Assembly (NCBI GenBank): GCA_021162935.1
Contig: JAGGXR010000035.1
Span: 1 to 43,932, forward strand
From: Deltaproteobacteria bacterium
Lineage (GTDB): Bacteria > Myxococcota_A > Polyangia > HGW-17 > SLPX01
DNA: 43,932 nt
Direction of reading: 5' to 3'
Made by a program: the position numbers and the translations under genes. Shown here piece after piece: positions 41,147 to 43,932 of this stretch (within the stretch, counting starts at the first letter, position 1; the number at the start of each line of letters is the position of its first letter). Under the pieces are notes generated by a model. The model saw only the letters and a program-made list of their open reading frames with translations. It did not search any database and had not been told where the DNA came from.

Positions 41147-43659
41147 GTCGGTTCTCCGTTGTCGTGTGTCACCAGGTCTGCAATGAGGTGGACCGCTTCC
41201 ATGGCGTCGCGGCCATAGGCGTCTGCTCCGATTTCTTTGCAGAAGGCTTTGTTCACGGCGGCTCCGCCGATCAGCACCTTGACCCGAGGCGCCCTTTCGT
41301 TCCGTACCTCGATCACGTCCCTCATGCCGTCCATGGTCGTGGTCATCAGAGCGGACAGGGCAATGATGTCCGCCTGTCGATCGACGGCAACCGTCACGAC
41401 CTGGTCGGCGGTCACGTTCTTGCCCAGGTCGATCACGTCGTGGCCGTAGTTGCGCAGGATCAACGCTACGATGTTCTTGCCGATGTCGTGGATGTCGCCC
41501 TGGATCGTGGCGATCACGACTCGGGCCTTGGCATGGGATGGCTGCGATTCGCCACCTTGGTCTCCGTCGTTGTCCTGCGTCCCGTCGGCCTTGATGGTCA
41601 TGGCTTCCTCGATGACGGCCGAAGCAGCACGCGCCGCCTCGGCGGACATGACGAGTTGCGGCAAGAAATAGACCTTCTGTTCGTAGGCCCGTCCCACGTC
41701 TTCGAGGGCCGGGGCGATGATGCCTTCGACCAGCGAGAGACCAGTTCGTCCCTGGTCGAGCAGGAGTCTGGTGGCCCGTCCGGCCGCGTCTCGTTCGCCC
41801 AGGACGACAGCCTGATGGAGCACCTCGTCGGGCGGTGCTGTTTCGTCGAGCCCTCGCAGAGCCACCTCGTCGGGCATGGCTTCGGCCTTTTTCGTGGAGA
41901 ACAGGTCCACGAAGGCCCGCATGCCGCGGTCGCGCCCGGTAAGCGCTTCTGCCGCGACTCTGGCGTCCACCATGCGTGGGTCGGCTGGGTTGATGATCGC
42001 CGATGAAAGGCCATGGGCCATGGTCATCGACAAGAAGGCGGCGTTGAGTGTCGACCGACCAGGGAGACCGAACGAAACATTGGAGAGCCCACAGATCGTG
42101 GCGATTCCCCGTTTGGAGAGCAAGGCGATGGTTTCCAGGGTGGTCTGGACCGAGCCAGTTGCGGCCGAGGCGGCCAGAACCACAGGATCGGCCACGATGT
42201 CTGTCGGCCGCAACCCGACGTCCAGGGCGCGTTCGTAGAGCCGCATGAGGATCGCCATGCGACCGGCCGCCTGGTCGGGAATGCCTTCGTCGTCCATGGC
42301 GAGCAGCACGACTCCGGCGCCATATCGGGCTGCCAACTCCAAAATCTGGGTCGGAGACGTGTGATCCCGGCGGTGGTCCGCCGACTGTCCGCTGACCGAG
42401 TTGATCGCCGCCTTGCCGGCGTGGACCCGAAGCGCTGCTTCTGCTGCCTCGACGGAACTCGTGTCCAGGAGCAGCGGCAGGTTGGACACGGATTGGATTT
42501 GGGTGATCGCCTCGGCAAACAGGTCCGGGCTCCGGTCGCCGGATCGTCCCAGATTGACGTCGAGCGCATGCGCACCGGCCTGCTCCTGGCTTCTTGCCAG
42601 GTCACGAACCAGGTCCAGTCTGGATTCTTTGAGCTGGCGAGCTAGGCTTTTTCGACCGAACGGGTTGATGGTCTCTCCGATCACGGCGAAGGGGCCAGCG
42701 CCAGCGCGCAGGACTTTGGTGCGGGAGGCGAGGCAGAAGGCTTGCTTCGACGAATCGTTCCGTTGAACCACGGCCCGCCCCTTGATCGTCTGGGCGATTC
42801 GGCGGATGTGATCGGGCGTGGTGCCGCAGCAGCCGCCCACGACCGAGGCCCCCATTTCCTGAAACGAGATGGCGTAGGACGCAAACGCCTCGGGACCGAG
42901 CGGGTATTCGAGGACGCCGCTGTGCTGTACGGGGAGGCCTGCGTTCGCATAGGCGATCACCGGCCGATCCGTGTTGGCGAGGATCGACTGTATGATGGCG
43001 ACGAACCCTTCTGGGTGGAGTCCGCAGTTGACGCCGATGAGGTCCAGATCCAACCCGTCCAAGGCTACGACCGCAGCTTCTGGAGTCGATCCGGTGACCG
43101 TCGTGGGAACGGGTTCTCCCTCCATTGGGTACGTCATGGACAGGGCCACCGGGAGGTTTGTGGCCTGTTTGGATGCCAACACGGCGGTCCTGGCTTCGAG
43201 GATGTCGATCTGCGTCTCGATCATGAGGAGGTCGGCGCCGGCTCGTTCCAGGGCCGTTGCCTGGCGGGCGTAGCTGTCGAACACCTGTTGGACGCTCACC
43301 GGTCCGAGTGGGTCGATGAGGCTGCCGCAAGGGCCCATGGATCCGGCGATGAACACCGGTCGTCCCTGTGCGGCCCGGTGGGCCAGGGCCACGGCTCGTT
43401 CGTTCAGCTCTTCGGTTCGGGCTTCGGCCTGCTGCTGAGCCAGTTTGATCGGCGATCCGCCGAAGCTGTTCGTTTCGATGATGTCGGCGCCCGCCTCCAC
43501 GTAGGCTCGGTGGATGTCCTCGATGACCGAAGGGGCCTCCACGTTGAGCAATTCGGGGAACTCAGGCGCTCGGCCGAGCCGCTTGATCAACTCGGTGCCC
43601 ATGGCGCCATCGAGGAGGAGGACCTTCTTTTTTTTGATGGCTTCGATGAAACGGTTCAT
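41143..43659 (-). CDS. metH: Cobalamin-dependent methionine synthase lacking the activation domain
   Basis: 838 residues from ATG 43659. Residues ~1-300: homocysteine-binding barrel (LLLDGAMGTELIKRL) with zinc ligands Cys212 (GVNCG), Cys277 and Cys278 (GGCCGTTP). ~315-590: pterin-binding barrel (FAVIGETINPFGRK, ALDVNLG, NSVSGQ). ~600-700: B12 cap (ALEDVGRAYEQKVYFLPQLV). ~705-838: B12 domain with QGDIHDIGKNI, His724 being the lower cobalt ligand. It ends there; the ~300-residue SAM-binding reactivation domain of E. coli-type MetH is absent. It transfers methyl from 5-methyl-THF to homocysteine through cob(I)alamin. The activation protein is encoded just upstream with an ATGA overlap. An Asp/Gly/Gln linker (DGTQDNDGDQGGESQ) sits between cap and B12 domains. 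Confidence 0.96.
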   Translation of the reverse strand: MNRFIEAIKKKKVLLLDGAMGTELIKRLGRAPEFPELLNVEAPSVIEDIHRAYVEAGADIIETNSFGGSPIKLAQQQAEARTEELNERAVALAHRAAQGRPVFIAGSMGPCGSLIDPLGPVSVQQVFDSYARQATALERAGADLLMIETQIDILEARTAVLASKQATNLPVALSMTYPMEGEPVPTTVTGSTPEAAVVALDGLDLDLIGVNCGLHPEGFVAIIQSILANTDRPVIAYANAGLPVQHSGVLEYPLGPEAFASYAISFQEMGASVVGGCCGTTPDHIRRIAQTIKGRAVVQRNDSSKQAFCLASRTKVLRAGAGPFAVIGETINPFGRKSLARQLKESRLDLVRDLARSQEQAGAHALDVNLGRSGDRSPDLFAEAITQIQSVSNLPLLLDTSSVEAAEAALRVHAGKAAINSVSGQSADHRRDHTSPTQILELAARYGAGVVLLAMDDEGIPDQAAGRMAILMRLYERALDVGLRPTDIVADPVVLAASAATGSVQTTLETIALLSKRGIATICGLSNVSFGLPGRSTLNAAFLSMTMAHGLSSAIINPADPRMVDARVAAEALTGRDRGMRAFVDLFSTKKAEAMPDEVALRGLDETAPPDEVLHQAVVLGERDAAGRATRLLLDQGRTGLSLVEGIIAPALEDVGRAYEQKVYFLPQLVMSAEAARAASAVIEEAMTIKADGTQDNDGDQGGESQPSHAKARVVIATIQGDIHDIGKNIVALILRNYGHDVIDLGKNVTADQVVTVAVDRQADIIALSALMTTTMDGMRDVIEVRNERAPRVKVLIGGAAVNKAFCKEIGADAYGRDAMEAVHLIADLVTHDNGEPT

Positions 43660-43932
43660 GGTTCTTCGACTCCAATGACGGCGGTGATGCTTTTCTGCGG
43701 TAGGAGCATGTGTCTTTTGGTCACCTGGATACCGATGTCTGTGAGGTGCAGTTCTGCGTGGATGGCCGGTTGGATCGCCAGGGACAGGTCGCCGTATCCA
43801 GGGCTGAAACGCCTCGTGATGGTCGCCTTGGCCTGCCTGGCCATGGTTTCGATGAGCGCATTGATCGACTCGGCGGCGGCCTCCACGGCTTCGGAACCGA
43901 TGGCGTCCAGGATCACGGCCCGTTGTGGCAGG
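43656..43932 (-). CDS. Detached methionine-synthase activation-domain protein (N-terminus beyond window)
   Basis: The frame is open to the right edge; 92 codons including the stop are visible, so the start is not seen (GTG 43916 is internal). The sequence matches the end of the MetH SAM-binding activation domain (PF02965-like): LDAIGSEAVEAAAESIN, the conserved TRRFSPGYGDLSLAIQ, DIGIQVTKRHMLLPQKSITA. In long MetH enzymes this domain allows reductive methylation of inactive cob(II)alamin with SAM; here it is a separate polypeptide. Its TGA overlaps the metH ATG by ATGA. Confidence 0.88.
   Translation of the reverse strand, partial: LPQRAVILDAIGSEAVEAAAESINALIETMARQAKATITRRFSPGYGDLSLAIQPAIHAELHLTDIGIQVTKRHMLLPQKSITAVIGVEEP

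Overview
The window is GC-rich and carries many proteins typical of Myxococcota (formerly Deltaproteobacteria): long surface proteins with Cys/Asp-rich MopE-type repeats, two MYXO-CTERM-like C-termini, about seven predicted lipoproteins, a Pkn-type Ser/Thr kinase with a transmembrane segment and PEGA-like tail, HEAT, TPR and FG-GAP proteins, and a very long coiled-coil protein. I read it as a chromosomal segment of a myxobacterium-like organism. No rRNA, tRNA, CRISPR array, transposase or phage gene was seen.

Layout. 1-3268 (minus): a partial repeat-rich lipoprotein and a GH25 lysozyme-like lipoprotein. 3269-8287 (minus): a giant coiled-coil protein behind a degenerate methyltransferase-like domain. 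8570-13289 (plus): a flippase-like membrane protein, then a periplasmic binding protein overlapping a sensor histidine kinase by ATGA. 13354-19819 (plus): a clear promoter, a 167-bp palindromic repeat, a Ser/Thr kinase, a TPR/PEGA-like protein and a 1205-residue membrane redox fusion, probably one operon. 19966-23736: an FG-GAP lipoprotein and small membrane proteins of unknown role. 23806-30593 (plus): HEAT lipoprotein, TlyA rRNA methyltransferase, NAD-sugar epimerase, beta-lactamase-fold lipoprotein, outer-membrane barrel and a PEBP lipoprotein. 30642-31557 (minus): a decayed locus where a rhodanese fragment is fused to the C-terminus of a histidine methyltransferase, best read as a relic of anaerobic ergothioneine synthesis (EanB/EanA). 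31570-34404 (minus): CARDB/MopE-repeat/MYXO-CTERM protein. 34698-39235 (plus): a second spermidine-synthase-like membrane protein with TPRs, then a TolB-like lipoprotein. 39293-43932 (minus): a methionine/folate operon (detached B12 activation protein, MetH lacking its activation domain, fused homocysteine methyltransferase-MTHFR), with both junctions overlapping by ATGA.

The best candidate for an undescribed system is the kinase-TPR/PEGA-redox operon at 13354-19819. Its last protein joins a catalytically degenerate spermidine-synthase-like membrane module to a covalent-FMN domain and a NosR/NapH-type Fe-S membrane domain. A kinase upstream of such an electron-transfer protein suggests signal-controlled membrane redox chemistry, which is inference. 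The second noteworthy locus is the broken ergothioneine relic. The third is a dispersed long palindrome found twice, each time just upstream of a start codon.
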